A DNA stretch of 8,992 nt, taken from contig JAJZXP010000053.1 of assembly GCA_021806345.1 (NCBI GenBank), positions 1 through 8,992 on the forward strand, read 5' to 3'. The notes below the pieces were generated by a model. That model was not told the DNA's origin. It searched no databases and saw only the letters and a program-made list of their open reading frames with translations. Both the position numbers and the translations under genes were made by a program. Source of the DNA: Thermoplasmata archaeon (lineage in GTDB: Archaea > Thermoplasmatota > Thermoplasmata > Thermoplasmatales > Thermoplasmataceae). Positions 1 through 6,432 of this stretch are shown piece by piece; position 1 is the first letter of the stretch, and each line of letters starts with the position of its first letter.

Positions 1-611
1 TCTTCCTTCAACTGAATCAGGAAATTGTTGTACCATGAACCTTCTGTTGGGCCTTCTGAAGCAACTGCAACAATTAATTTCCCCACAGTATCAAACTCCC
101 AGATTTGCTTTTGGGTGTTAATTTTATGGAACCCGCCATCCATTGAAAGAATGTACAATTCATTGGGTTTGATATCCTCCTCGAAAAATTCACCGTCAGC
201 TCCCTCTGATGATTTAACTTTGTTATCTTCATGATTTATTAGCACCAGAATATTGTTTTCATCAAATTCTTTAATGTCTACAATATTTCCAGGGCATAGA
301 ACCTTTAACCCCTCCGAAAATATTTCCCTAAAAATCCAGATATAGGTCTTGGATGACTCTTGAAATACTGCACATTTTCTGTCCTCTTTTGATAGGAATA
401 ACAAATTTACGAAGTTTTTACCTTTCTCTCTGAAGATGTGTTCAGTGCCATTTTCAACTTCCAAAATATGTAGCTCATTTTCTGGATCTTTTTGGTATTC
501 TTTGAATACACTATTTACAATGAATCCCAGCTGTTTTCCATCTTTCGAGTTTTTTACGAATTCAGGAATTCTTAACTTTAGATAATGATCTATCGTTATC
601 TGTTCTTCCAT
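1..611 (-). CDS. Probable S9-family serine peptidase (acylaminoacyl-peptidase type), N-terminal beta-propeller part; runs off left edge
   Basis: Reading the minus strand from an ATG at 611 gives an open frame of 203 codons that leaves the window without a stop. The protein starts MEEQITIDHYLKLRIPEF and soon has NSKDGKQLGFIVNS, the usual opening of an S9 propeller blade (SPDGKxxAFxV). Later pieces match the same style: alternating short hydrophobic strands, LYILSMDGGFHKI near residue 160, and EGPTEGSWYNNFLIQL at the edge. Members of this family remove acylated or free N-terminal residues or small peptides in the cytoplasm; the catalytic alpha/beta-hydrolase half would lie outside the window, so Ser/Asp/His cannot be checked. 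No signal peptide is visible. A TATA-like element at 651-660 would give a leader of roughly 18 nt containing a weak GAGAG. The family call rests on propeller-like repeats only and could be another beta-propeller protein. Confidence 0.68.
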   Translation of the reverse strand, partial: MEEQITIDHYLKLRIPEFVKNSKDGKQLGFIVNSVFKEYQKDPENELHILEVENGTEHIFREKGKNFVNLLFLSKEDRKCAVFQESSKTYIWIFREIFSEGLKVLCPGNIVDIKEFDENNILVLINHEDNKVKSSEGADGEFFEEDIKPNELYILSMDGGFHKINTQKQIWEFDTVGKLIVAVASEGPTEGSWYNNFLIQLKE

Positions 612-650
612 TTACTCTCATTGGTTTTTTGAACTTAAGAGTATTGCCAG

Positions 651-660
651 TAATTATATT
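651..660 (-). promoter_or_regulatory. TATA box for the S9 peptidase gene
   Basis: On the minus strand this reads AATATAATTA, centred about 44 nt upstream of the ATG at 611. Archaeal transcription starts about 25 nt downstream of the TATA centre, so the mRNA would begin near 629 with a short leader. The background is AT-rich, so this is only a plausible match. Confidence 0.45.
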
Positions 661-788
661 GCTTTGCTTGACTGAAATCTTTCTCTCGTTAAAAGAACAG
701 TATTCCAGATCCCGTACTCTAGTTTAATGTTATAATGTACCTTTTACACAACAATTTCTCCAAAAATTTTCCATTTGCGTTATTGAAA

Positions 789-821
789 ATTCTCTTTGAG
801 TTCCTCTATTTCAAAGAGAAT
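789..821. repeat. Perfect 11-bp inverted repeat (hairpin) in the gap before tRNA-Thr
   Basis: ATTCTCTTTGA at 789-799 and its exact reverse complement TCAAAGAGAAT at 811-821 are separated by 11 nt. It is flanked by a second inverted pair, ACAACAATT at 748-756 and AATTGTTGT at 831-839, so the whole 748-839 stretch can fold into nested stems. No T-run follows on either strand, so it does not look like a simple terminator. It could be an operator, the stem of a small RNA, or chance in AT-rich DNA. Only the repeat itself is certain. Confidence 0.8.
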
Positions 822-837
822 GCCAAGATCAATTGTT

Positions 838-850
838 GTTAAAGTATATC
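838..850 (+). promoter_or_regulatory. BRE/TATA promoter element for tRNA-Thr
   Basis: The stretch ends in AAAGTATATC. TATAT is centred at 847, 29 nt before the first base of the mature tRNA at 876, which would place the transcription start a few bases upstream of the tRNA, as is usual in archaea. The purine-rich AAAG just upstream fits a BRE. Confidence 0.6.
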
Positions 851-875
851 TAATAAGAAAGATTAAGGGTTTTAA

Positions 876-948
876 GCCACTGTGGCTCAGTAGGTAGAGC
901 AGCTGATTTGTAATCAGCAGGTCGGGGGTTCAAATCCCTCCAGTGGCT
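876..948 (+). tRNA. tRNA-Thr, anticodon UGU
   Basis: The 73-nt gene folds completely. The acceptor stem is GCCACTG (876-882) with CAGTGGC (941-947). The D-stem is GCTC/GAGC with an 8-nt loop containing AGTAGG. The anticodon stem is GCTGA/TCAGC around the loop TTTGTAA, giving anticodon TGT at 909-911, which reads ACA-type threonine codons. The variable loop has 5 nt, and the T-arm has loop TTCAAAT with one G-T pair in its stem. The discriminator base is T948; the CCA end is not encoded and no intron is present. It is the only plus-strand gene seen and converges on the kinase gene ending at 1015. Confidence 0.97.
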
Positions 949-954
949 TAATAA

Positions 955-965
955 TTGTGTTTTCT
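955..965 (+). terminator. Weak T-rich terminator after tRNA-Thr
   Basis: TTGTGTTTTCTG-like sequence with a run of four T at 960-963 lies 12 nt after the tRNA. Archaeal RNA polymerase commonly stops at such short T-runs without a hairpin. The signal is weak. Confidence 0.3.
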
Positions 966-1014
966 GATATCCAATTCATTTCTGAAACTTTTATACCTGT
1001 TTGCGCTTTTGTCG

Positions 1015-1929
1015 TCATAGGTTTTCAGTTATTCTTTCGAGTTCCATAAATCTGTGATCGAACCTTTTAACGAATTGCTCCCCTTCAATTTTTAATACAT
1101 CTTCTGATTCCGTTCTTGAAAGGAAATGTAGATTAAACAATGGAGAGCATGCTCTGTAAAAGATAACTCTCTGGAAATCCACTTTAAATTCACCAGAAAT
1201 TCCAAATACAGTTTCTTGAAGGCTTTTTAGATTTTGAAATTCAAAATCGTCAATACTTGCTGCTATGTCTAAATTGATGTCACCAACACAGGAATCTGCC
1301 CAGTCCAGTATGCCTTTCACTGTATTTCCATCGTTTGATACCAATACATTTTCCCTCGAAAGGTCTCCGTGAATCAATCCAATATCATACATTTTAAGGT
1401 TTCTGAACACTGCATCCATTGCGAATTTTAATTTTTCAAATGTCTTATCTCCAATTATTGCGCCTACAGATTGCTTGAATTTTTCTATTATTGAATTATA
1501 GTATTCTTTCCATGTAATCTCGTCATAAATTTGCAATAAATTCAATTTGTCGGTTTCTTTTGTCTTGCTTTTGAGATATTTCAAAATTGTGGAAAGATCG
1601 TGTATTATTCCGTTACTAATTTTAGGAAGACTTTGTATGGGAATACCCGGAATATACGGGTATCCTCCAAAGGGATGTTCTGAAGTATGTTTGTATTCAT
1701 ACCGGGGAACTTGCGTTGGGCAGTCTCCTAGAATGCTAAGAAGTTCAAATTCTTTCAGAAGTTTAATTTCTGCAATTCTAATTTTTGGAAAGCGAAATAT
1801 TGTGTTTCCGTTAACAAGCAAGATATTGCTGGTCCATCCGGATTCAATCAATTCAACCCGATCAATAATGATATCTTGAAAATTTGATGAAATTAAGTCT
1901 TTCATCTCTTCAATTGGTCTCTTAACCAT
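1015..1929 (-). CDS. APH-family small-molecule phosphotransferase (aminoglycoside/choline/homoserine kinase-like fold)
   Basis: The 304-residue protein has the hallmarks of the APH family (Pfam APH, PF01636). These are a probable nucleotide-binding segment NTIFRFPK (42-49, Lys49 in the ATP-lysine position), the catalytic loop HGDLSRENVLV (187-197, Asp189 as base) and the metal-binding GILDWADSCVGDINLDIA (206-223, Asp209). The length is normal for the family. It should transfer phosphate from ATP to a hydroxyl on a small molecule in the cytoplasm; the substrate cannot be read from sequence. Archaeal members are usually metabolic kinases rather than drug-resistance enzymes, which is inference here. 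The ATG at 1929 is supported by a TATA box about 26 nt upstream, implying a leaderless mRNA, although a purine-rich AGGGGT also lies just before the ATG. It appears to be transcribed alone: 168 nt separate it from the gene on its right, and the tRNA lies convergent on its left. Confidence 0.88.
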   Translation of the reverse strand: MVKRPIEEMKDLISSNFQDIIIDRVELIESGWTSNILLVNGNTIFRFPKIRIAEIKLLKEFELLSILGDCPTQVPRYEYKHTSEHPFGGYPYIPGIPIQSLPKISNGIIHDLSTILKYLKSKTKETDKLNLLQIYDEITWKEYYNSIIEKFKQSVGAIIGDKTFEKLKFAMDAVFRNLKMYDIGLIHGDLSRENVLVSNDGNTVKGILDWADSCVGDINLDIAASIDDFEFQNLKSLQETVFGISGEFKVDFQRVIFYRACSPLFNLHFLSRTESEDVLKIEGEQFVKRFDHRFMELERITENL

Positions 1930-1950
1930 TTTACCCCTAATGTTGTTGAT

Positions 1951-1960
1951 TATTTAAATA
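1951..1960 (-). promoter_or_regulatory. TATA box for the APH-family kinase gene
   Basis: TATTTAAATA is an 10-bp self-palindromic TATA element centred 26 nt upstream of the ATG at 1929. This spacing places the transcription start at or next to the start codon, so the mRNA should be leaderless or nearly so. Confidence 0.7.
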
Positions 1961-2097
1961 GAGTTCTAATTTGTTTTGGCTGTCTTTCCCTTCCATCTCC
2001 TTTGTGCGGCATTTCACAATGTGAGATATGAAAGTGCATGTATAACAGGTTCAAAGGCAAAGAGAACTAACTTATGGCCATTGAATTAGGCGTAAAC

Positions 2098-2970
2098 TCA
2101 GATAATTTTCTGCAATTTCTTATCTTCCATTATGTATAATTCAACTCTTATATGGAGTTCCGGTTTAAAGAACCCTCTTTTAATTTTCAATACTCCATTC
2201 GATGCTATTCCATTTACTTTCCTTATCTCTTTTTCTATAAAGGAACTGTTTTTCCTGTCTGAGATAAAAATTGTTCTAATCCAGACTTCCCTGTATTTCT
2301 TTGCTATTTCCTTAGAATTGCTTTCGAGTAGCCGTTTAGCAGCTTCCATGGTATTACCAATTTCCCTTTCAAAATTATCGTTTAGACCCGTAATCCCCAT
2401 CACGTATGGAAGACCCGATATATCAAAGCCCAAAATTCTGAATTCTCTTTCTCCTATTTTATGACCTAGTCTGAGAGCACCTATTTCCTTCTCCTTATAT
2501 ACCAGTGCGTTTGCAACTCTCATATCATTAAATTCTCCATTTTGGTCATCTTTATTGAGTACGAACGCAGAGTAAAGCCTGTCAATTACTGAGTCACTTA
2601 ACTTGTCATAGAAATCTATTCCTGTTGATTTCGGAAGGGGTTCCTTTTTGGCATTGCATACTGCATCAATTACGATCCTGTGGATTTTTTCCCTTTGCAG
2701 GGCAACTATTTTCTCCTCATTTTTTGGCCCTTCTATTTTGCTTTTTTCAGTCCTTGGTTTTTGGCCTGGAGATTCTTCTTTGGCTTTATTCTTTTTTTCA
2801 GAAATAGAATCTACGTAATTGTGGATATCTTCCATTTTTACTTTCTCAGAGATTAGGTCCACAAGTTCATTTTTTTTCAACCCCTTGTTCTTATTTTCTA
2901 GACCATTAAGAGCTATTATTTCTTTTAACTGGTTCACTGTGAGTGTTGATAGCAGTTCTTTTTTGTTCAT
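2098..2970 (-). CDS. SAP-like-domain protein of unknown function, with a conserved-looking C-terminal domain
   Basis: I do not recognise the whole protein. Residues about 8-44 look like a SAP-type helix-extension-helix, LTVNQLKEIIALNGL followed by KGLKKNELVDLISEKV, a fold that usually binds DNA or RNA. A charged Lys/Glu-rich linker follows (about 55-95) and then an alpha/beta domain to residue 290 with GALRLGHKIGEREFRILGFD (165-184) and the strand-like EVWIRTIFIS (228-237). No catalytic motif could be assigned. The frame is open from a further ATG at 2985, but I chose the ATG at 2970. The TATA element at 2991-3000 is centred 25-26 nt before 2970 and only about 11 nt before 2985, too close to transcribe that start, and the extra residues MYFIA add nothing to the domain. 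It is probably monocistronic, placed downstream of the methionine operon with its own promoter. A nucleic-acid-processing role is a guess. Confidence 0.75.
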   Translation of the reverse strand: MNKKELLSTLTVNQLKEIIALNGLENKNKGLKKNELVDLISEKVKMEDIHNYVDSISEKKNKAKEESPGQKPRTEKSKIEGPKNEEKIVALQREKIHRIVIDAVCNAKKEPLPKSTGIDFYDKLSDSVIDRLYSAFVLNKDDQNGEFNDMRVANALVYKEKEIGALRLGHKIGEREFRILGFDISGLPYVMGITGLNDNFEREIGNTMEAAKRLLESNSKEIAKKYREVWIRTIFISDRKNSSFIEKEIRKVNGIASNGVLKIKRGFFKPELHIRVELYIMEDKKLQKII

Positions 2971-2990
2971 AGCAATAAAATACATCAGAG

Positions 2991-3000
2991 ACTATAAATT
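2991..3000 (-). promoter_or_regulatory. TATA box that sets the start of the SAP-domain gene
   Basis: The minus strand reads AATTTATAGT. TTTATA is centred about 25.5 nt upstream of the ATG at 2970, the spacing expected for a leaderless archaeal transcript. This is the main reason for preferring the start at 2970 over the one at 2985. Confidence 0.65.
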
Positions 3001-3009
3001 TTTCAATCT

Positions 3010-3025
3010 TTTAAAAGTATAAAAT
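3010..3025 (-). terminator. T-rich end of the metF-metE operon
   Basis: Just after the TGA stop of the last operon gene, the minus strand reads TTTTATACTTTTAAAAG, with two T4 runs and no need for a hairpin. It immediately precedes the next promoter, so part of the T-richness may serve that promoter instead. Confidence 0.35.
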
Positions 3026-4057
3026 TCATATTTTGTCAGACAGTTCCGATGTGGCTTGAGTCATATTTTTTAATTTTTCAAACCCGATTTCCCTCGACCT
3101 GGTTCTTAAACCACAATCTGGGTTTATTCTCAGGAGATCTGGATCCTCTACTATTTTCAGGGCGTATTCTATTCTCTTTTTAATCAACTCAACTGTCTCC
3201 ACAACATCGATATGAACATCTGTAACCCCCAACCCTATGAATTTCTTTTCGCTCATTGTTTCGTTCACTTTTCTGAAATGCTTCAGATCGGTATATCCCT
3301 GTCTTTCTAAGACTTTAGGTGAAAGTGTGTCCCTGTTTGCGTATTCAAGGTTGTAACCCTGGAATCCCATTTCTGGAGCTCGGTCATACAATATTGTATA
3401 ATCTTTACTGTAACAGACGTGCAGGGTGAATTCAATATTGCGCAAACCTTCCATTGATCTGTTCATGGATTCCACCACAAGATCCATTTCCTCTGGAATT
3501 GTTGTAGTAGCTGGTTCGTCTATCTGAACCTGAAGTTTTTCCTTTCTTCCGCTTTTCTTCCAAAGTTCGTAGATCTCTCTTACTTCTTCATTGATTATCT
3601 CAGCAAATCTCAGTGCCAGTTTTCTTCTGTCATCATAATGCTCATTAAATGACCAGTCCATCATAGTGTACGCGCCGGTAATAGGCACCTTTAGTTCCTT
3701 TTTTGTGTCTTTCAAGAGATGCTCAACTTCTTGCGTGTGTAGTGGTCCTTTCCTCTCCAATTCCTTTGTTACGCTTCCCTTTCTGTAATACCTGTTGTCA
3801 AATGATCGGACCAGACCATAAAACTCGATCCCCGTAACTTTTTTTGCAAAATGTTCATACATTTCCCACCTGAACATTTCACCACCTACCCCAACATTTC
3901 TAATTCCAGCCTTATCGAATAGATCCAGAGTTTCAAGAGTTGCTTGGTTTGCAAGTTCTTCGTACTTAGATGTTCCTTCTATCTTGTGAAAAACTTTACT
4001 CAGATATTCTGGCTTCCTGAAACTACCAATTTCCTGTGTTATAAACTCGTATGACAT
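3026..4057 (-). CDS. metE: Methionine synthase, catalytic (C-terminal MetE) half as a separate protein
   Basis: The 343-residue protein corresponds to the C-terminal barrel of cobalamin-independent methionine synthase, which transfers a methyl group to homocysteine. The opening IGSFRKPEYL (10-19) is the family start. VQIDEPA (177-183) holds the substrate-binding Asp-Glu pair. The zinc site is visible as HVCYS (His213, Cys215), NLEYANRD (Glu238) and NPDCGLRTR (Cys315). All key residues are present, so it should be active. One-gene bacterial MetE has about 750 residues; here the N-terminal barrel is encoded by the adjacent upstream gene, whose TAG stop is one base before this ATG. A Shine-Dalgarno GAGGT lies at 4067-4071 inside that gene. 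Stand-alone core synthases that use methyl-corrinoid donors are known, but the neighbouring N-half and MetF favour a methyl-pterin donor. Donor identity is inference. Confidence 0.9.
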   Translation of the reverse strand: MSYEFITQEIGSFRKPEYLSKVFHKIEGTSKYEELANQATLETLDLFDKAGIRNVGVGGEMFRWEMYEHFAKKVTGIEFYGLVRSFDNRYYRKGSVTKELERKGPLHTQEVEHLLKDTKKELKVPITGAYTMMDWSFNEHYDDRRKLALRFAEIINEEVREIYELWKKSGRKEKLQVQIDEPATTTIPEEMDLVVESMNRSMEGLRNIEFTLHVCYSKDYTILYDRAPEMGFQGYNLEYANRDTLSPKVLERQGYTDLKHFRKVNETMSEKKFIGLGVTDVHIDVVETVELIKKRIEYALKIVEDPDLLRINPDCGLRTRSREIGFEKLKNMTQATSELSDKI

Positions 4058-4058
4058 G

Positions 4059-4952
4059 CTAGTTCAACCTCTTTAAAATTTCCACCTTTTTGTCAGCTAT
4101 TACCCTCGGTAAAAAGTCCATATAATCTTTGTGCGAGACGATAATTTCTTTTAATTCATAATCTCTTTCGATCGTGTTTAATACATTTTTAATGACATCA
4201 ACTTTTTCAACCTTTGTCGTTCTTGAATCCAGTAATTGAATTCCTGGTTTTACACTAATCTCCTGTGCCAGGGATAGGTCTTCTGCCGTTCTGGCAACTG
4301 CGGAACCTACCTTACCATTGAACTGTTCCCTGTTAATCTTTGAACTTGGTATCAGAATTGTAAATACCTTTTCTGAGATTTTATCAATTCCACTGAAATC
4401 TTCTTTTTTTCCGAGATTTGGAGAGATAAGGACGACCCTTTTTCTTCCGAACTTTCGGAGTATTTCCAGGTAAATTTCAGATATCTTGTCTATAAAATGA
4501 TCTTTCTTGACATTTTCCTTATTTCTTGAAACTTCAAAAAGAGAACCCGGTGTTGGAAGAATAGGGTAAATATTATCCGAATCGAATTGGAACATGGGGA
4601 AGGGTGGATTCTCGGTTGATAAATATTCCTTGGAGGGATCTATCTTTAGATTGCCAATTTCTCCAATTATGGGTTCTCTGTAAAAGGTGTTAGTTCCAAT
4701 AAACCTCTTCAGTGGACCTAATTGGAATCCTTCAACAGAAAGAACAACTGGCCTGAAAATATCGTGCCAGTTGAATAATGGATCGGTGCAGTGATCCACG
4801 CCGTCTGCCATTTTGTAGAAGACGCTCTTTTCTTTCAAGATTTCATTTTCTAAATCCGCTTTACCAATTTTTCCACGCTCGTTTCGACCAATATCTAGTC
4901 GAAGAGAGTCACTCCTCGGGTATATTCCATATAACAATGTTTCAATTTTCAT
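4059..4952 (-). CDS. Methionine synthase N-terminal-half protein (MetE N-barrel homologue)
   Basis: The 297-residue protein resembles the N-terminal barrel of MetE. YPRSDSLR (11-18) matches the GFPRxGxxRE start of MetE; DHCTDPLFNWHDIFRP (53-68) and RFIGTNTFYREPII (83-96) match the segment that in MetE reads WFDTNYHYIVPE. None of the zinc-site motifs of the catalytic half are present, so it should not transfer methyl groups alone. In whole MetE this barrel packs on the catalytic one and helps hold the folate; I infer it forms a complex with the product of the next gene. Its ATG directly abuts the TAA stop of metF (zero gap), with a Shine-Dalgarno GGAGAT at 4960-4965 ending 7 nt before the ATG. 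The second half (about 130-297) diverges strongly from bacterial MetE and is shorter. Confidence 0.85.
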   Translation of the reverse strand: MKIETLLYGIYPRSDSLRLDIGRNERGKIGKADLENEILKEKSVFYKMADGVDHCTDPLFNWHDIFRPVVLSVEGFQLGPLKRFIGTNTFYREPIIGEIGNLKIDPSKEYLSTENPPFPMFQFDSDNIYPILPTPGSLFEVSRNKENVKKDHFIDKISEIYLEILRKFGRKRVVLISPNLGKKEDFSGIDKISEKVFTILIPSSKINREQFNGKVGSAVARTAEDLSLAQEISVKPGIQLLDSRTTKVEKVDVIKNVLNTIERDYELKEIIVSHKDYMDFLPRVIADKKVEILKRLN

Positions 4953-5765
4953 TTATAAAATCTCCATAATATCTCTTGCAAGCCTTTCGTTTCCCATTGG
5001 CATAATATGGATTCCATCCACATATCCTTTGAGGCTATCCATTATTTCAGCTGCCATTTTGATGGATAAACTTACCAAATTGTCAGAACTTTCCATTCTC
5101 TTCCTTGTTTCATCAGAAATGGATACACCCATCCTTCCAAGTGAGTCAATTTGGGACTTCTTGGTAATGGGCATGAATCCGTAAAGGAACCCGAATTTTC
5201 TTTTGCTAATCCATTTTTTCTTCAAAAGATCGGGATCATAACACATTTGTGAAATAAACAAGCTTACTCCTGCTTCTTCCTTCTTTTCGGCTATTTCCTG
5301 TTCATTACTCCTAAAGGGATTTAGCGCTCCTCCTATTACTGTGCTCTTGTATCCATATTTTTCTGAAACTGATTTCACAAGACTGACTGTTCCCATCGTA
5401 TCAACCTCTCTGACTTCCTTGCTGTTTTGATCTTTGCTTATGGGATCCCCACCAATAACAAAGTAGTGACTGATTCCAACCATCAGCCCAGATCTGATCT
5501 GGGACCTTATATAGAGGGAATTTTTGTCACGTGGTGTAACGTGTGGCATGGGTGTCAATGAGGTTCCACTTGAGATTATACTTAACGCAAGTATGGGATC
5601 AATCCCTGGTCTTCCCATTGGATTTTCTGGTGCGCTGACCATTTGAGCGTAATCCAAAATGATATCTCTCCTACCTATCAGGTCAGGAATGCTCACTCCT
5701 TTCCCGGGTAGTATCTCCACGGATTTGGTAAAATGTGTTTTGAGAGATTGGCCAACGAACTGCAC
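4953..5765 (-). CDS. metF: Methylene-tetrahydropterin/folate reductase (MetF-type)
   Basis: The 270-residue protein is a flavin-dependent methylenetetrahydrofolate reductase homologue, making the methyl donor for methionine synthesis. Visible motifs are SVEILPGKG with Glu17 (the catalytic Glu of E. coli MetF SFEFFPP), PHVTPRDKN (74-82), FVIGGDP with Asp107 (equivalent to E. coli Asp120 near the flavin), GGALNPFR (145-152), FISQMCYD with Gln173 (pterin contact), GFMPI and the closing DGIHIMPMGN. It is slightly shorter than the usual 280-300 residues. The start codon is GTG; no ATG or GTG lies upstream in frame before a stop, and a TATA-like element about 25 nt upstream implies leaderless translation. 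It is the first gene of the operon with both MetE halves. Whether the carrier is folate or a methanopterin-like compound cannot be told. Confidence 0.92.
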   Translation of the reverse strand: MQFVGQSLKTHFTKSVEILPGKGVSIPDLIGRRDIILDYAQMVSAPENPMGRPGIDPILALSIISSGTSLTPMPHVTPRDKNSLYIRSQIRSGLMVGISHYFVIGGDPISKDQNSKEVREVDTMGTVSLVKSVSEKYGYKSTVIGGALNPFRSNEQEIAEKKEEAGVSLFISQMCYDPDLLKKKWISKRKFGFLYGFMPITKKSQIDSLGRMGVSISDETRKRMESSDNLVSLSIKMAAEIMDSLKGYVDGIHIMPMGNERLARDIMEIL

Positions 5766-5785
5766 CGATTTTGATCTATTAATAT

Positions 5786-5794
5786 TATTAAAAA
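5786..5794 (-). promoter_or_regulatory. TATA box of the metF-metE operon
   Basis: The minus strand reads TTTTTAATA, centred about 25 nt before the GTG start at 5765, as expected for a leaderless mRNA. The surrounding 60 nt are very AT-rich, so the exact element is uncertain. A short inverted repeat, ATTAC-N5-GTAAT at 5810-5824, lies just upstream of it. Confidence 0.5.
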
Positions 5795-5847
5795 TGTATC
5801 TTATTAATTATTACCATCAGTAATTTAATTTATTATTTGCTTAATTT

Positions 5848-5856
5848 AAAAAAGAA
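5848..5856 (-). terminator. T-tract terminator after the ACT-domain gene
   Basis: Directly after the TAG stop at 5857, the minus strand reads TTCTTTTTT, with a run of six T at 5848-5853. Such runs are typical archaeal terminators and suggest that the ACT-domain gene and the metF operon are mostly separate transcripts. Confidence 0.5.
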
Positions 5857-6432
5857 CTATTTCTGTGCGCTAAGGTTGCTGAACAGTAGATCGCTCAATT
5901 TAGAGACTACGTTGGATGCCTCTCTAACCTGACAGATGATCATGATTTCCAGATCGAATCTGTAAATCTTTTCTATATTCACCTGTTGAAGTTCCAGAAA
6001 TTCTACAACAAACAAGGTAATTCCAGGAGCCCGTCTGGCATTCTCTGGCAATGTCACCCTAATGCACGCAAGATTGCCTTCAGGGTCGTTTTTCTTTATT
6101 GATTTGTAAATATTTCCCATTTTATACAGCAGGCATAAATTCTCTTCATCCACCTCAAAATGACTGGATTCCTTTTCAGAGTATTTGTATTCCACGCTCA
6201 GATTGGACTTTTTGAGAAACTCTAGTTGGTAATCCTTTTCCTGGTTTGGTGTTATTCCTGTTATATATTTCACCAGGGTGTTCAATTTTATCTCTTTTCC
6301 CATCATACTCTCAACCTGAGCCTTTATCTTTCTTGCAAGGCTTGTATAATTTACCACCCCAGTTTTAATCATGATAGAATAAATAGGGTTATTGTTTATG
6401 ATTAAGTCCGTTGCTTCACTTATGGCCTTCAT
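5857..6432 (-). CDS. ACT-domain protein, predicted regulator of amino-acid metabolism
   Basis: The 191-residue protein has an N-terminal helical region with GVVNYTSLARKIKAQVE and GKEIKLNTLVKYI (about residues 25-58), a pattern seen in archaeal proteins annotated as predicted amino-acid regulators. A C-terminal ACT-like domain (about 120-185) follows: a strand CIRVTLPENA, a Pro-Gly turn with helix PGITLFVVEFLELQQVN, a strand LEIMIICQV, and a last helix. ACT domains bind amino acids, usually as dimers. Whether the N-terminal part binds DNA is inference. The frame is open from a GTG at 6441, but I prefer the ATG at 6432, which has a TATA-like GTTTAATT centred about 24 nt upstream. A perfect inverted repeat (6428-6454) covers this start, suggesting autorepression. 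Its place immediately upstream of metF hints at methionine-related control. Confidence 0.72.
   Translation of the reverse strand: MKAISEATDLIINNNPIYSIMIKTGVVNYTSLARKIKAQVESMMGKEIKLNTLVKYITGITPNQEKDYQLEFLKKSNLSVEYKYSEKESSHFEVDEENLCLLYKMGNIYKSIKKNDPEGNLACIRVTLPENARRAPGITLFVVEFLELQQVNIEKIYRFDLEIMIICQVREASNVVSKLSDLLFSNLSAQK

Noticed and set aside
25..234. Plus-strand open frame of 69 codons near the left edge
   Set aside because: The minus strand carries an uninterrupted 203-codon frame with peptidase-propeller features over the same DNA; this is its shadow.
1930..2097. Possible small gene or RNA between the kinase and the SAP-domain gene
   Set aside because: Apart from the kinase TATA box, only a short palindrome (TCACA-A-TGTGA near 2015) was seen; no open frame or stable fold supports a gene.
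2971..2985. Alternative upstream ATG at 2985 for the SAP-domain protein
   Set aside because: The TATA element at 2991-3000 is only about 11 nt upstream, so this codon would lie before the expected transcription start; the ATG at 2970 has the right spacing.
5766..5856. Riboswitch (for example SAM-responsive) upstream of metF
   Set aside because: The gap is only 91 nt, extremely AT-rich, shows no multi-stem fold, and the TATA spacing leaves essentially no 5' leader.
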